Of a stretch of 64,000 nucleotides of DNA, positions 17,520 through 26,631 are shown in pieces. Position numbers and translations under genes: made by a program. The first letter of the stretch is position 1. Each line of letters begins with the position of its first letter. The notes under the pieces are model-generated. The model was not told where the DNA came from. It saw nothing but the letters and a program-made list of their open reading frames with translations, and did no database searches. The stretch lies in assembly GCF_002272745.1 (NCBI RefSeq), contig NZ_NPBD01000001.1, positions 186,001 through 250,000 on the forward strand. Reading direction: 5' to 3'. The stretch is from Terribacillus saccharophilus (lineage in GTDB: Bacteria; Bacillota; Bacilli; Bacillales; Amphibacillaceae).

Positions 17520-18446
17520 GTGGCGCGTTTCATAGGGCAGCGGATCATCTATATGATCATTACGCTTTTTCTAATAGCTACTATTTCATTCGTGTTAATG
17601 AAGCTATTGCCAGGATCTCCATTGGCAAATGCAGATAAATTAACAGAAGCACAGCAGGAAGTAATCTTTGAAAAATACGGATTGAATGATCCGATACCAG
17701 TACAATATGTTAATTATCTTGGCGGTCTAGTCCAAGGTGATCTTGGTATCTCTTTCAAATATGATAATCGTCCAGTATCTGATATTCTTAGTGATCGAAT
17801 TGGGCCGTCCGCTCAACTCGGTATCCAAGCATTGATTATTGGGACAGTTGCCGGTATACTGCTAGGTTTAGTTTCGGCTATCTATCATAATGGTATAACG
17901 GATTATCTATCTACAATTATTGCGGTTTTAGGTACTTCTATTCCTTCATTCGTGTTTGCGGGACTGCTACAGTTCTTTGTGGCAGTAAAATGGGGTATCC
18001 TTCCAGTTGCGACATGGAATGGCTTTGAATACTCAATATTGCCAACAATAGCCTTAGCTATTTTCCCTATGGCTACTTGTGCGAGATTCATGCGTACAGA
18101 GATGATTGAAGTTTTAAATGAAGATTACATTACTACAGCAAGAGCGAAAGGCTTAGCGGGGTCTGCTATCATCTTCAAGCACGGTATCCGAAATGCTTTG
18201 ATTCCTTTAATTACAATTCTAGGACCACTGGCTGTAGGATTGCTTACAGGTACGCTTGTTATTGAGCAAATCTTCTCAGTTCCTGGAATCGGCGAACAAT
18301 TCGTAACATCTGTTACATCGAATGATTTCCCTATCATTATGGGTACGACAATGTTCTTCGCAGTCGTGTTTATTGTAATGATATTGATCATCGATATCTT
18401 GTACGGATTGATTGACCCTAGAATTAGGCTTTCTGGAAAGGATTGA
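17520..18446 (+). CDS. oppB: oligopeptide ABC transporter permease
   Basis: 308-residue inner-membrane permease of the BPD_transp_1 family with six predicted helices. The EAA loop that contacts the ATPases lies near residues 195-225 (DYITTARAKGLAGSAIIFKHGIRNALIP). The start is GTG at 17520, six bases after AGGAGGT. The frame is open to an ATG at 17439, but that lies inside the intercistronic hairpin, and the overlapping ATG at 17518 is out of frame. It works with OppC as the heterodimeric channel, powered by OppD and OppF. Confidence 0.93.
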   Translation: MARFIGQRIIYMIITLFLIATISFVLMKLLPGSPLANADKLTEAQQEVIFEKYGLNDPIPVQYVNYLGGLVQGDLGISFKYDNRPVSDILSDRIGPSAQLGIQALIIGTVAGILLGLVSAIYHNGITDYLSTIIAVLGTSIPSFVFAGLLQFFVAVKWGILPVATWNGFEYSILPTIALAIFPMATCARFMRTEMIEVLNEDYITTARAKGLAGSAIIFKHGIRNALIPLITILGPLAVGLLTGTLVIEQIFSVPGIGEQFVTSVTSNDFPIIMGTTMFFAVVFIVMILIIDILYGLIDPRIRLSGKD

Positions 18447-18447
18447 G

Positions 18448-19602
18448 ATGATGGAAAACCGAAAAAAAGAGCTGGATAAAAACCTTTTCCGTCCTGCCGA
18501 CCGCACCGAAGAGCAAAGCGATGTCATAGCTCGTAAAAGTACTACACTCTTACAGGATGCAGTAAGAAGCCTGCGGAAAAATGTATTCTTCATGATTTCG
18601 CTGTTTTTATTGCTTGTTATCGTTTTGATGAGTATCTTCGCTCCGGTTGCCAGCGACTATACGTATAAAGAGCAGGATCTAAATCGTTCCTTGATGGGTC
18701 CGAGAATTCCTGTTTTGGAGGACATATCATTCCTAGGTTTGGATGGTACACAAACAAAGACATTCAACGGAAATAATGTTCAAGCTGCCGAAATGAAAGC
18801 GAATTTGCAGTTTGATAATCAAGAAGAATTTATTACATTTGAAACTGTCAGCGAGGGAGACGGTAGTCCTAACTCCGCTGAAGTAAAAGCTACTTATGAT
18901 AAATATGCTGCTAAAGGTGTAGAAGATGAGTACTTCTATTTCGGTACTGACCGTTTAGGCCGTGATGTATGGACACGAGTTTGGGATGGTACGCGAGTTT
19001 CCCTTCTAATTGCATTTGCCGCTGCAATAATTGACTTGGTAATTGGAGTTGCTTACGGTGGTATCGCTGCTTATTATGGCGGCCGTGTCGATAACTACAT
19101 GATGCGTTTCTTAGAAGTAATTATTGGTATACCGAACTTGGTAGTCGTAATTTTAATGATCCTGATTCTTGACCCAGGTATTTGGGCGATTATCATAGCA
19201 CTTACGATAACAGGCTGGACAAGTATGGCCAGGATTGTACGTGGTGAGGTGCTGAAACTTAAAGGGCATGAGTTTGTTCTCGCAGCTCGTACATTAGGTG
19301 CACCTAACCGAAAAATTATTGCAAGACACTTAGTTCCAAACGTTATGGGTTTGATTATTGTTAATACAATGTTCTCGATCCCATCAGCTATCTTCTTCGA
19401 AGCGTTCTTAAGCTTCATTGGACTAGGTCTGCCTTCACCAGCAGCATCACTTGGTACTTTGATCAATGATGGATTCAAAACATTGTTGACTACCCCGTCG
19501 TTGCTTGTGTTCCCAGCAGTCTTAATTTCAGTCCTTATGATCGTGTTCAATATTCTTGGTGATGGACTACGTGACGCATTCGATCCTAAGATGAGGAAAT
19601 AA
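18448..19602 (+). CDS. oppC: oligopeptide ABC transporter permease
   Basis: 384-residue second permease subunit. After a charged N-terminal tail there is a membrane segment (about 48-70), an extracytoplasmic insertion of about 110 residues typical of long OppC proteins, then the DRLGRDVWTRVWDGTRVSL motif and five further helices. The EAA motif is VLAARTLGAPNRKIIARH. The gene starts one base after the oppB stop; ATG 18448 or 18451 can be used, both in range of GGAAAGG. Gene order and tight spacing show a single transcription unit. Confidence 0.93.
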   Translation: MMENRKKELDKNLFRPADRTEEQSDVIARKSTTLLQDAVRSLRKNVFFMISLFLLLVIVLMSIFAPVASDYTYKEQDLNRSLMGPRIPVLEDISFLGLDGTQTKTFNGNNVQAAEMKANLQFDNQEEFITFETVSEGDGSPNSAEVKATYDKYAAKGVEDEYFYFGTDRLGRDVWTRVWDGTRVSLLIAFAAAIIDLVIGVAYGGIAAYYGGRVDNYMMRFLEVIIGIPNLVVVILMILILDPGIWAIIIALTITGWTSMARIVRGEVLKLKGHEFVLAARTLGAPNRKIIARHLVPNVMGLIIVNTMFSIPSAIFFEAFLSFIGLGLPSPAASLGTLINDGFKTLLTTPSLLVFPAVLISVLMIVFNILGDGLRDAFDPKMRK

Positions 19603-19620
19603 TTAAAGGAGGCGACTACC

Positions 19621-20673
19621 TTGAAAAAAGATAATATCCTTGAGGTGAATGACCTCAAAGTTTCATTTAAAACCCACAGTGGTGAAGTACAAGCAGTAAG
19701 GGGCGTTTCCTTTGATCTGAAAAAAGGGGAGACACTTGCAATCGTTGGAGAATCAGGTTCTGGTAAATCTGTAACGACAAAAGCATTGATGGGTTTGCTT
19801 CCTCAGCCACATGGTTTTGTTAAAGAAGGATCTATACTATTCGATGATAAAGATATTACGAAATTGAAAGAAAAAAATATGCAAGCTATCCGCGGTAAGG
19901 AGATGGCAATGATCTTCCAGGATCCGATGACATCTCTAAATCCGACGATGAAAGTCGGAACGCAGATTATGGAAGGTTTGCTTAAGCACCAAAATCTTGG
20001 CAAAGAAGAAGCGAAGATAAAAGCAATTGAATTAATGAATTTGGTTCAAATTCCAAATCCCGAATCACGCATGAAGCAATACCCCCACCAGTTTTCCGGT
20101 GGTATGCGTCAACGTGTTGTAATCGCTATGGCACTTGCATGTAATCCTCGTGTTTTGATTGCGGATGAACCTACAACTGCATTGGATGTAACTATTCAAG
20201 CTCAGATTCTAGAGCTTATGAAAGACATTCAAAAGAAAGTAGATACATCCATTATTTTCATTACCCACGATCTTGGTGTTGTTGCTAACGTAGCAGACCG
20301 AGTAGCGGTGATGTACGCTGGTAAAATCGTTGAGATTGGAACAGTTGATGAAGTATTCTACAATCCGAAGCACCCGTACACATGGGGTCTGCTTGGTTCC
20401 ATGCCGACACTTGAAAGTGACGAAGAGGAACTGTTTGCAATTCCGGGTACACCTCCTGACTTGATTGCACCTCCAAAAGGGGATGCCTTTGCAGCGCGTA
20501 ACAAATTCGCACTTGAAATTGACTTTGTCGAACAGCCGCCGATGTTCAAGGTGTCTGATACGCATTATGCAGCGACATGGCTGCTGCATGAAGACGCACC
20601 GAAAGTCGAGCCGCCTGAGTCAGTGAAGAAGCGGATCGAGTCAATGGACCATTCTGAGGAGGCGACGCGATAA
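19621..20673 (+). CDS. oppD: oligopeptide ABC transporter ATPase
   Basis: 350-residue ABC ATPase. Walker A is GESGSGKS (about 41-48), the Q-loop is MIFQDPMTSLNP, the signature is FSGGMRQR, and Walker B is VLIADEPTTALD. The C-terminal extension with the oligopeptide transporter motif (family oligo_HPY, around HPYTWGLLGSMP) follows. The start is TTG at 19621, with AAAGGAGGCGAC upstream. The stop TAA shares its last base with the oppF ATG, so the two ATPases are translationally coupled. Confidence 0.96.
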   Translation: MKKDNILEVNDLKVSFKTHSGEVQAVRGVSFDLKKGETLAIVGESGSGKSVTTKALMGLLPQPHGFVKEGSILFDDKDITKLKEKNMQAIRGKEMAMIFQDPMTSLNPTMKVGTQIMEGLLKHQNLGKEEAKIKAIELMNLVQIPNPESRMKQYPHQFSGGMRQRVVIAMALACNPRVLIADEPTTALDVTIQAQILELMKDIQKKVDTSIIFITHDLGVVANVADRVAVMYAGKIVEIGTVDEVFYNPKHPYTWGLLGSMPTLESDEEELFAIPGTPPDLIAPPKGDAFAARNKFALEIDFVEQPPMFKVSDTHYAATWLLHEDAPKVEPPESVKKRIESMDHSEEATR

Positions 20674-21617
20674 TGAGTCAGGAAAAATTACTTGAGATCA
20701 AGAATCTGAAGCAGCATTTCAAACTTGGAAGAAATAACGTCGTCAAAGCAGTAGATGGATTGACGTTTGATATTTATAAAGGGGAGACATTCGGACTTGT
20801 AGGCGAGTCAGGCTGTGGTAAATCTACAACTGGTCGCTCTATCATCCGTCTGTACAACTCCACAGATGGTGAAGTGCTTTTCAAAGGAGAAAACGTCCAA
20901 GGAAAGAAGAACAAATCTGAGTTGAAGAAATTCAACCGTCAGATGCAAATGATCTTCCAGGATCCGTATTCTTCCTTGAACCCACGTATGACAGTTATGG
21001 ATATCATTGCAGAAGGTATCGATATTCATGGCCTAGCGAAAAACGCTGAAGAACGAAAAGCAAAAGTTTATGAATTGCTGGAAACAGTGGGCTTGAACAA
21101 AGAGCATGCCAACCGATATCCGCATGAATTCAGTGGCGGTCAGCGTCAGCGTCTTGGTATCGCCCGCGCCTTGGCAGTAGACCCAGAATTCATCATTGCT
21201 GATGAGCCGATTTCAGCGCTTGATGTATCAATCCAGGCACAGGTTGTTAACTTGATGAAACAGCTTCAAAAGGAAAAAGGACTCACTTACTTATTCATCG
21301 CCCATGACCTTTCCATGGTAAAATACATCAGTGACCGAATTGGTGTTATGTACTTCGGTAAGTTAGTTGAGCTTGCAGATGCAGAGGAGCTTTATAAAAA
21401 TCCGGTGCATCCGTATACACGCTCCCTTCTTTCCGCGATTCCGCTTCCGGATCCAATTTACGAGCGCAATCGTAAACGTATCGTATATGATCCAAGTCAG
21501 CATGATACGAGCGAAGAGCCTGAATTCCGTGAAATCGGACCAAGACATTGGGTATTGTGCACCTCTAAGGAATTTGAGGAATACAAAAAAGAAAAACAAA
21601 ACACTGTTACAAACTAA
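20673..21617 (+). CDS. oppF: oligopeptide ABC transporter ATPase
   Basis: 314-residue second ATPase that pairs with OppD. Walker A is GESGCGKS, the Q-loop is MIFQDPYSSLNP, the signature is FSGGQRQR, and Walker B is FIIADEPISALD. The C-terminal oligo_HPY segment includes HPYTRSLLSAIP. It begins on the last base of the oppD stop codon and ends the operon before a strong terminator. Peptides imported by Opp also act as signals for competence and sporulation in related bacilli. Confidence 0.96.
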   Translation: MSQEKLLEIKNLKQHFKLGRNNVVKAVDGLTFDIYKGETFGLVGESGCGKSTTGRSIIRLYNSTDGEVLFKGENVQGKKNKSELKKFNRQMQMIFQDPYSSLNPRMTVMDIIAEGIDIHGLAKNAEERKAKVYELLETVGLNKEHANRYPHEFSGGQRQRLGIARALAVDPEFIIADEPISALDVSIQAQVVNLMKQLQKEKGLTYLFIAHDLSMVKYISDRIGVMYFGKLVELADAEELYKNPVHPYTRSLLSAIPLPDPIYERNRKRIVYDPSQHDTSEEPEFREIGPRHWVLCTSKEFEEYKKEKQNTVTN

Positions 21618-21622
21618 TGTGC

Positions 21623-21652
21623 AAAACCGCAGCCATCGGCTGCGGTTTTTTA
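21623..21652 (+). terminator. terminator of the opp operon
   Basis: AAAACCGCAGCC/GGCTGCGGTTTT perfect stem with an ATC loop and a following T-run. Confidence 0.93.
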
Positions 21653-21815
21653 TATGTTCATTTAGGTTTGCTACATGAAAAAATAGGTTAAGTAGGAAGA
21701 GGGAGTATAACCCGACATAAACTTGGCGATTTCATCAAAGACTTGGGAAAACCGGTTTCATCTGCCAAATATCTCCCTTATAATGAAACTAACTACCAAA
21801 TAGGAGATTGATAGA

Positions 21816-23015
21816 ATGGGAAAAATTAAGAAGTCGATGATGACTGCTGCACTTGCTGTTACAGCGCTGATGCCAACGGCTGTCTTTGCAGCAAATGAAG
21901 GGGAACATCTAGAAGGAAAACAGCTTTCTGCCCGCTCCTCAACTGTCGAAACGTATGAAGTACCTCAAGTAATGAAGCGATTTACATATTCATCAGATTT
22001 ATCCTTTGACTATCCCGATGCTGTCAGAGGTATTTACGTTACCGGACCTAGTGCAGGGGGAGCGAAATTCGACAGCTTAGTAAAGTTGGTGGATGAGACA
22101 GATCTCAATGCAATGGTCATCGATATCAAAGACGATCATGGGAACATTACATACACTCCTGATGAAAAATCACCTTATTATGACATAGCACAAAACTACA
22201 TAGACGACCCGCAAAAGATGCTGGAGGAATTAGAAAAGCATAAGATCTATCCTATTGCCCGTATTGTTGTTTTCAAAGATACGTTATTAGCCGAGAAGAA
22301 GCCTGAGCTTTCCTTCCGCAATGCGGACGGCAGCGTATGGAAAAATGGACGCGGAGAGGCATTCGTCAGCCCATTTCAGCATGAAGTATGGGAATATAAT
22401 GTTGAGTTAGCAAAAGAAGCCGCTATGATGGGTTTCCAGGAGATACAGTTTGATTATGTTCGTTTCCCAGAAGGATTTGAGACGAAGGACGATGAATTGC
22501 AGTATGACCATGGTGATTATACCGATGAAAATACTGACAATGTGCAGAAACGTGTGAATGCCGTAACTGATTTTGTAGCATATGCAAAAGAGGAACTATC
22601 CAACTATGATGTGCAGACATCAGTTGATATATTTGGCTACGCAGCTACTTTGGAGGAAGCACCAGGAATAGGTCAGAACTTCTCCAAAATATCATCCAAT
22701 GTTGATGTTATTTCCTCGATGATTTATCCAAGTCACTGGACGTCTTATTTCGGATTGGATGTTCCGAATGATCACCCATATGAGCTGACGGCTGAGTATG
22801 CCAAAGTGGAGAATGACGTGTTAGGCAAGCTTGAGAATAAACCGGTATCGAGACCGTGGATTCAGGATTTCGAAGCACCATGGGTATCTTCTAAACAGTA
22901 TGGCAAACAAGAAGTAGAAGATCAAATTCGCGCGCTAAATGAGAATGGAATCGATGAATTTCTCATTTGGAATGCAGCCAACAACTATACAGAAGGTGTC
23001 GATTTTACACCATAA
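21816..23015 (+). CDS. secreted putative glycoside hydrolase (DUF4015/GHL13)
   Basis: 399 residues with a Sec signal peptide (MGKIKKSMMTAALAVTALMP, cleavage after AVFA). The mature part matches the DUF4015 putative glycoside hydrolase family: RGIYVTGPSAGG, LNAMVIDIKDDHG, the FDYVRFPEGF strand and the closing EFLIWNAANNYTEGV. The fold is a TIM barrel. Conserved acidic residues in DIKDDHG and DYVRFPE are candidates for catalysis. The natural substrate is unknown; cell-wall or exopolysaccharide glycans are likely for a secreted enzyme. TAGGAG precedes the ATG, and a terminator follows. It is inserted between opp and yjbC relative to B. subtilis. Confidence 0.85.
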   Translation: MGKIKKSMMTAALAVTALMPTAVFAANEGEHLEGKQLSARSSTVETYEVPQVMKRFTYSSDLSFDYPDAVRGIYVTGPSAGGAKFDSLVKLVDETDLNAMVIDIKDDHGNITYTPDEKSPYYDIAQNYIDDPQKMLEELEKHKIYPIARIVVFKDTLLAEKKPELSFRNADGSVWKNGRGEAFVSPFQHEVWEYNVELAKEAAMMGFQEIQFDYVRFPEGFETKDDELQYDHGDYTDENTDNVQKRVNAVTDFVAYAKEELSNYDVQTSVDIFGYAATLEEAPGIGQNFSKISSNVDVISSMIYPSHWTSYFGLDVPNDHPYELTAEYAKVENDVLGKLENKPVSRPWIQDFEAPWVSSKQYGKQEVEDQIRALNENGIDEFLIWNAANNYTEGVDFTP

Positions 23016-23019
23016 TTCG

Positions 23020-23051
23020 AAACAGCCTCTCTTTTGGGAGGCTGTTTTGTT
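23020..23051 (+). terminator. terminator after the DUF4015 gene
   Basis: AACAGCCTC/GAGGCTGTT stem followed by TTTGTTT. Confidence 0.8.
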
Positions 23052-23107
23052 TATGTAGAGTGTTCGCGGGTATAACTATGATATACATTCGCTGAAGGAG
23101 CTGCCTT

Positions 23108-23698
23108 ATGAATTGGTATGAGAAACTGAGCAAGTATTTTCCGATAGAAGAGATGAAATCGAAGGAGCATATGGAATTACTTTTGAAAGAGAAGGCAGAT
23201 GTATATTTCAAGGATGAGAGCGAAGAGCATGTCCTGATGTACGCAGAATTCGACCATTTTCTATTTATCGATTATGTATATGTCGCCGCTAAAACTCGCG
23301 GACAAGGTATCGGAGGCAAGCTTATTGATAAGCTGAAGAAACGTGGGAAGCCAATTCTGCTGGAAGTGGAGCCGCTGCAGTATGATGATTCTGATTCCCA
23401 AAAACGTCTTCGTTTCTACGAGAAACAAGGATTCCAGCACGCCAAGACGATTGGCTATAACCGCCGTTCGCTGGCAACAGCAGAGGAGAATCCAATGGAA
23501 ATCCTGTACTGGGCGCCAAATGGGGAGACAGAGGAGGAGATATTCGATGCAATGAGGGATATGTACGAACAGATTCATACTTACAAGGATAAACAGCTGT
23601 ATGGAGAGTCCTATCAGGAATCTGATGAAGTATTGACATTTTCTAAAGATACAGAGAAGGATAGCATTTTTGATACATTGAAAGAAAAACAAAAATAA
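23108..23698 (+). CDS. yjbC: GNAT-type acetyltransferase YjbC
   Basis: 196 residues. A GNAT core spans about 40-150, with the acetyl-CoA loop at VAAKTRGQGIGGKLIDKL (near 60-77) and the FYEKQGFQ strand. The size and position directly before spx match B. subtilis YjbC, which is co-transcribed with spx there. GAAGGAG precedes the ATG. The acceptor substrate is not known. About 225 bases, rich in possible promoters, separate it from spx. Confidence 0.85.
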   Translation: MNWYEKLSKYFPIEEMKSKEHMELLLKEKADVYFKDESEEHVLMYAEFDHFLFIDYVYVAAKTRGQGIGGKLIDKLKKRGKPILLEVEPLQYDDSDSQKRLRFYEKQGFQHAKTIGYNRRSLATAEENPMEILYWAPNGETEEEIFDAMRDMYEQIHTYKDKQLYGESYQESDEVLTFSKDTEKDSIFDTLKEKQK

Positions 23699-23924
23699 CT
23701 TATTAAAATGGGTTTCAAACCTTGTATGCAGGGTAAATAGGAACTATAACAACGTTGCATACGTATATTTGTGTAAAAACTGTGGTATCTTTCAGGAAGT
23801 CTTTTAATAACTTGACCACTGTAGTATACTTGTACATAGAGAGATTAAATTAAAATTATTTTAAATAAAATCTTTCCATGGGCAAAGAAATAGAAACATA
23901 TTCTGTATTGAGGAGTGAAGTTTA

Positions 23925-24320
23925 ATGGTAACACTTTATACCTCACCAAGTTGTACATCTTGCCGCAAAGCTAAAGCTTGGTTAGAAGAGCACGATATTC
24001 CGTTCACAGAGAGGAACATCTTCTCCGAGACATTATCACTTGATGAAATCAAGGAAATCCTGCGTATGACAGAAGATGGTACAGATGAGATCATCTCTAC
24101 ACGCTCAAAGGTTTTCCAAAGCCTAAATATGAACTTAGATCAATTACCATTGAAGAAGTTATATAGCTTGATTCAAGAAAACCCAGGTCTATTGCGACGT
24201 CCGATCATCCTTGATGAGAAGCGCTTGCAGGTAGGCTACAATGAGGATGAAATTCGCCGCTTCTTGCCAAGAACTGTGCGTACTTTCCAGTTGCGTGAAG
24301 CACAGCGTATGGTCAACTGA
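23925..24320 (+). CDS. spx: transcriptional regulator Spx
   Basis: 131-residue ArsC-fold regulator that binds the RNA polymerase alpha C-terminal domain and redirects transcription in disulfide stress. The redox switch CTSC (Cys10, Cys13) is intact, as are the alpha-binding glycine region ([11 protein letters not shown]) and the [21 protein letters not shown] tail region. Length is identical to B. subtilis Spx. It is degraded by ClpXP with the adaptor SpxH, which is also encoded in this window at 29780. GAGGAGTGAAG precedes the ATG. Confidence 0.97.
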   Translation: MVTLYTSPSCTSCRKAKAWLEEHDIPFTERNIFSETLSLDEIKEILRMTEDGTDEIISTRSKVFQSLNMNLDQLPLKKLYSLIQENPGLLRRPIILDEKRLQVGYNEDEIRRFLPRTVRTFQLREAQRMVN

Positions 24321-24332
24321 CCTTATACAGAC

Positions 24333-24368
24333 AAAGGACGTGGATCCATTGGGATCTGCGTCTTTTTT
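24333..24368 (+). terminator. terminator after spx
   Basis: GGACGTGGATCC and GGATCTGCGTCT form an imperfect stem followed by TTTTTT. Confidence 0.75.
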
Positions 24369-24386
24369 CTTTCCAAATGCCCCTGG

Positions 24387-24415
24387 ATGACAAATTATCT
24401 GAAATGCGCTACAAT
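24387..24415 (+). promoter_or_regulatory. sigma-A promoter of mecA
   Basis: ATGACA (24387-24392) and TACAAT (24410-24415), each five of six to consensus, with a 17-base spacer. The implied leader to mecA is about 180 bases. Confidence 0.7.
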
Positions 24416-24604
24416 GGACAGAATCCTTATAAGGTCATTCGCCTTTTTTCGGCAATCTTAAGCCTTTCTGTTTTCCATACGGGAGGATTTATCATAAAAT
24501 AGAAATACACACAGAAAAAGTTAGATTGAGGGTAAGGGAATACGGGAAGTGTAAAGGCAAGAGGGCGTTTTTCACCTGCCACTTTACTGGAGGGAGAGAA
24601 AACC

Positions 24605-25276
24605 ATGGAAATAGAAAGAATAAATGAAAATACAATTAAATTTTTTATATCTTATATAGATATTGAAGATCGCGGCTTTGATAAAGAAGATATTTGGTAT
24701 AACCGTGAACGAAGTGAGCAATTGTTCTGGCAGATGATGGATGAAGTCAATTATAAAGAGGACTTCAGTGTCGAGGGCCCGCTATGGATTCAAGTGCAGG
24801 CCATGGATAAAGGATTGGAAATTGTGGTAACAAAGGCTCAGCTATCTAAAGATGGAGAAAGCTTAGAGCTGAATGTTGATGATAAAACAATTCAATCCTC
24901 TGTAGAGGAGAAAGTCGATTCTGTCCTCGAGGAAAAATTCGGCTCACATCAGCAAGATGGGGAAGAAGAGGATGAAGAGGAATTGTCCTTCGTTATTCAA
25001 TTCCGTGACTTTGAGGATGTAATCCAGCTTAGCCACTACTTTGAAGAGACGTATGGCATCGAAAACAGATTATTCCATTACAAAGACAGATATATGCTGT
25101 ATGTAGAATTCGATGACACTATTCTTGGAGATGATGAGCAGGAAGATGTTCTAAGTCAGATTCTTGAATTCGGCTATGATTCCCAGACAACGATTTATCG
25201 ATTGGAAGAATACGGCAAGGTGATATTCGCTGAAGACGCACTTACTAACGTGAAGCAATACTTCCCTCGTAAATAG
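24605..25276 (+). CDS. mecA: adaptor protein MecA
   Basis: 223 residues. The N-terminal substrate-binding domain starts MEIERINENTIKFFISYIDI and includes RGFDKEDIWYNRERSEQLFW. An acidic linker (EEEDEEELS, about 120-130) joins it to the C-terminal ClpC-binding domain (VIQFRDFEDVIQLSHYF onward). MecA targets ComK and other substrates to ClpCP. Size and domains are canonical. The yjbE gene present between spx and mecA in B. subtilis is absent. AGGGAGAGAAAACC precedes the ATG. Confidence 0.96.
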   Translation: MEIERINENTIKFFISYIDIEDRGFDKEDIWYNRERSEQLFWQMMDEVNYKEDFSVEGPLWIQVQAMDKGLEIVVTKAQLSKDGESLELNVDDKTIQSSVEEKVDSVLEEKFGSHQQDGEEEDEEELSFVIQFRDFEDVIQLSHYFEETYGIENRLFHYKDRYMLYVEFDDTILGDDEQEDVLSQILEFGYDSQTTIYRLEEYGKVIFAEDALTNVKQYFPRK

Positions 25277-25304
25277 ACATTCATTACAGAATGTCTATTT
25301 TTTT
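25274..25304 (+). terminator. terminator after mecA
   Basis: AGACATTC/GAATGTCT perfect stem that begins at the stop codon, followed by seven T. Confidence 0.9.
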
Positions 25305-25384
25305 GTGCTTAAAATTGCTTTTTTAATCAGTTTTTCAGCGCTGGCAATTTCTTGATATATACTAACCTCAAGGAGGTGATAGAT

Positions 25385-26491
25385 ATGTTGCAGGCGCAGT
25401 TAGAGGATGGCAGAATCATCCTGCTTGCTGCACATCAAAAAGAGCAAATCCATAATTTCAGAAAGCAGCGTTTTCTCTGTCCAGCTTGCAGAAAGTCAGT
25501 CATCATACGTGCTGGTAAGAAGGTTATTCCTCATTTCGCACATGAACAAATCCACGACTGCGAACTCGACAGAACCGGGGAAAGTTTATACCACATGCGA
25601 GGTAAGCTGCAGCTGTTTTATTGGCTGAAAAAGCAAGGCTATGCTGTCAGATTGGAGGAATGCGTAAAAGATTCGGCTAGGCGTCCAGACTTGCTGCTGC
25701 ATACCCCTAGCGGAAGAGAGTTAGCTATTGAATATCAATGTGCATCCATATCTGATGAAGAGCTGCTGCGACGGAATGAAGCATATGAGCAAAATGGAAT
25801 TGTTCCCATATGGATATTAGGAGGAAATCGTTTAAAACGTACATCTACTTATATGCTCGACCTGCCGAAACGAGAACAGCGCTTCCTAATGCAACACAAG
25901 CAGAACATGCCTTTACAGCTGCTGTATTATTGTTCGAACACTGAAACTTTGTGTAACGTCCAGCATATTCTCCTTACAGGTAAAAAACAGACTATCGGTC
26001 AGTTCTTTTTCCGTCCTCTCCAAAGATTACATTTCCCCCAACTATTCCAGACCCTCCCGAAGAAACTTCAAGAAATTAATCAGGCATGGCAAACTATCCA
26101 AGCAAGAGCGATAGCGAAGCCGCTGACATTTGCTTCTGCTCCTATAAAGCGCTGGATAACACGATTGTATGATAATGGATTGCTGCTGCAAGATATTCCA
26201 TTATCCATTTTGCAGCCTGTTGAAGCCCAGTATCAAATGTCTGTACCACCATATATATGGCAGACTGATTTGTGGCTTGAGCAATTGGATCACTTACCTG
26301 TCATGGAAAGCGTATCTCTCAATCGGCTAGTGTATGTCGGCAGAAAATGGGAAGTCACTACAAAGCCGTTTGCCATTCCTTCCAATAAGCATCCGGTGGA
26401 ATCTTATATGCAGAGTCTATGCCAGCAGGGCTGGTTCGACCAAATGGATTCTGACACCTTTGTGAAGAAAAAGGTGCCATCCTTATCCTGA
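25385..26491 (+). CDS. coiA: competence protein CoiA
   Basis: 368 residues. An N-terminal zinc-finger-like motif (FLCPACRKSV and HFAHE) is followed by a PD-(D/E)xK nuclease-like core (RRPDLLLHTPSGRELAIEYQCA, about 98-119). CoiA is needed for recombination of incoming single-stranded DNA during natural transformation. The start is ATG at 25385, after AAGGAGGTGATAG; the frame is open to 25352 without support. It is followed by pepF as in B. subtilis (yjbF-pepF). Its presence with mecA and opp indicates that the lineage retains competence functions. Confidence 0.92.
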   Translation: MLQAQLEDGRIILLAAHQKEQIHNFRKQRFLCPACRKSVIIRAGKKVIPHFAHEQIHDCELDRTGESLYHMRGKLQLFYWLKKQGYAVRLEECVKDSARRPDLLLHTPSGRELAIEYQCASISDEELLRRNEAYEQNGIVPIWILGGNRLKRTSTYMLDLPKREQRFLMQHKQNMPLQLLYYCSNTETLCNVQHILLTGKKQTIGQFFFRPLQRLHFPQLFQTLPKKLQEINQAWQTIQARAIAKPLTFASAPIKRWITRLYDNGLLLQDIPLSILQPVEAQYQMSVPPYIWQTDLWLEQLDHLPVMESVSLNRLVYVGRKWEVTTKPFAIPSNKHPVESYMQSLCQQGWFDQMDSDTFVKKKVPSLS

Positions 26492-26631
26492 GAGATATTC
26501 TTCGCATGATTCTCTTGCTTTTATATATAATATAAGAGAGAAAATGCTTATAGTTGAAGGATTTTCCCTGATAATATACGAAATAGTTAGTTGGAACAGA
26601 AAAAGGTAAGCAGCATTGGAGGAGGATGTTC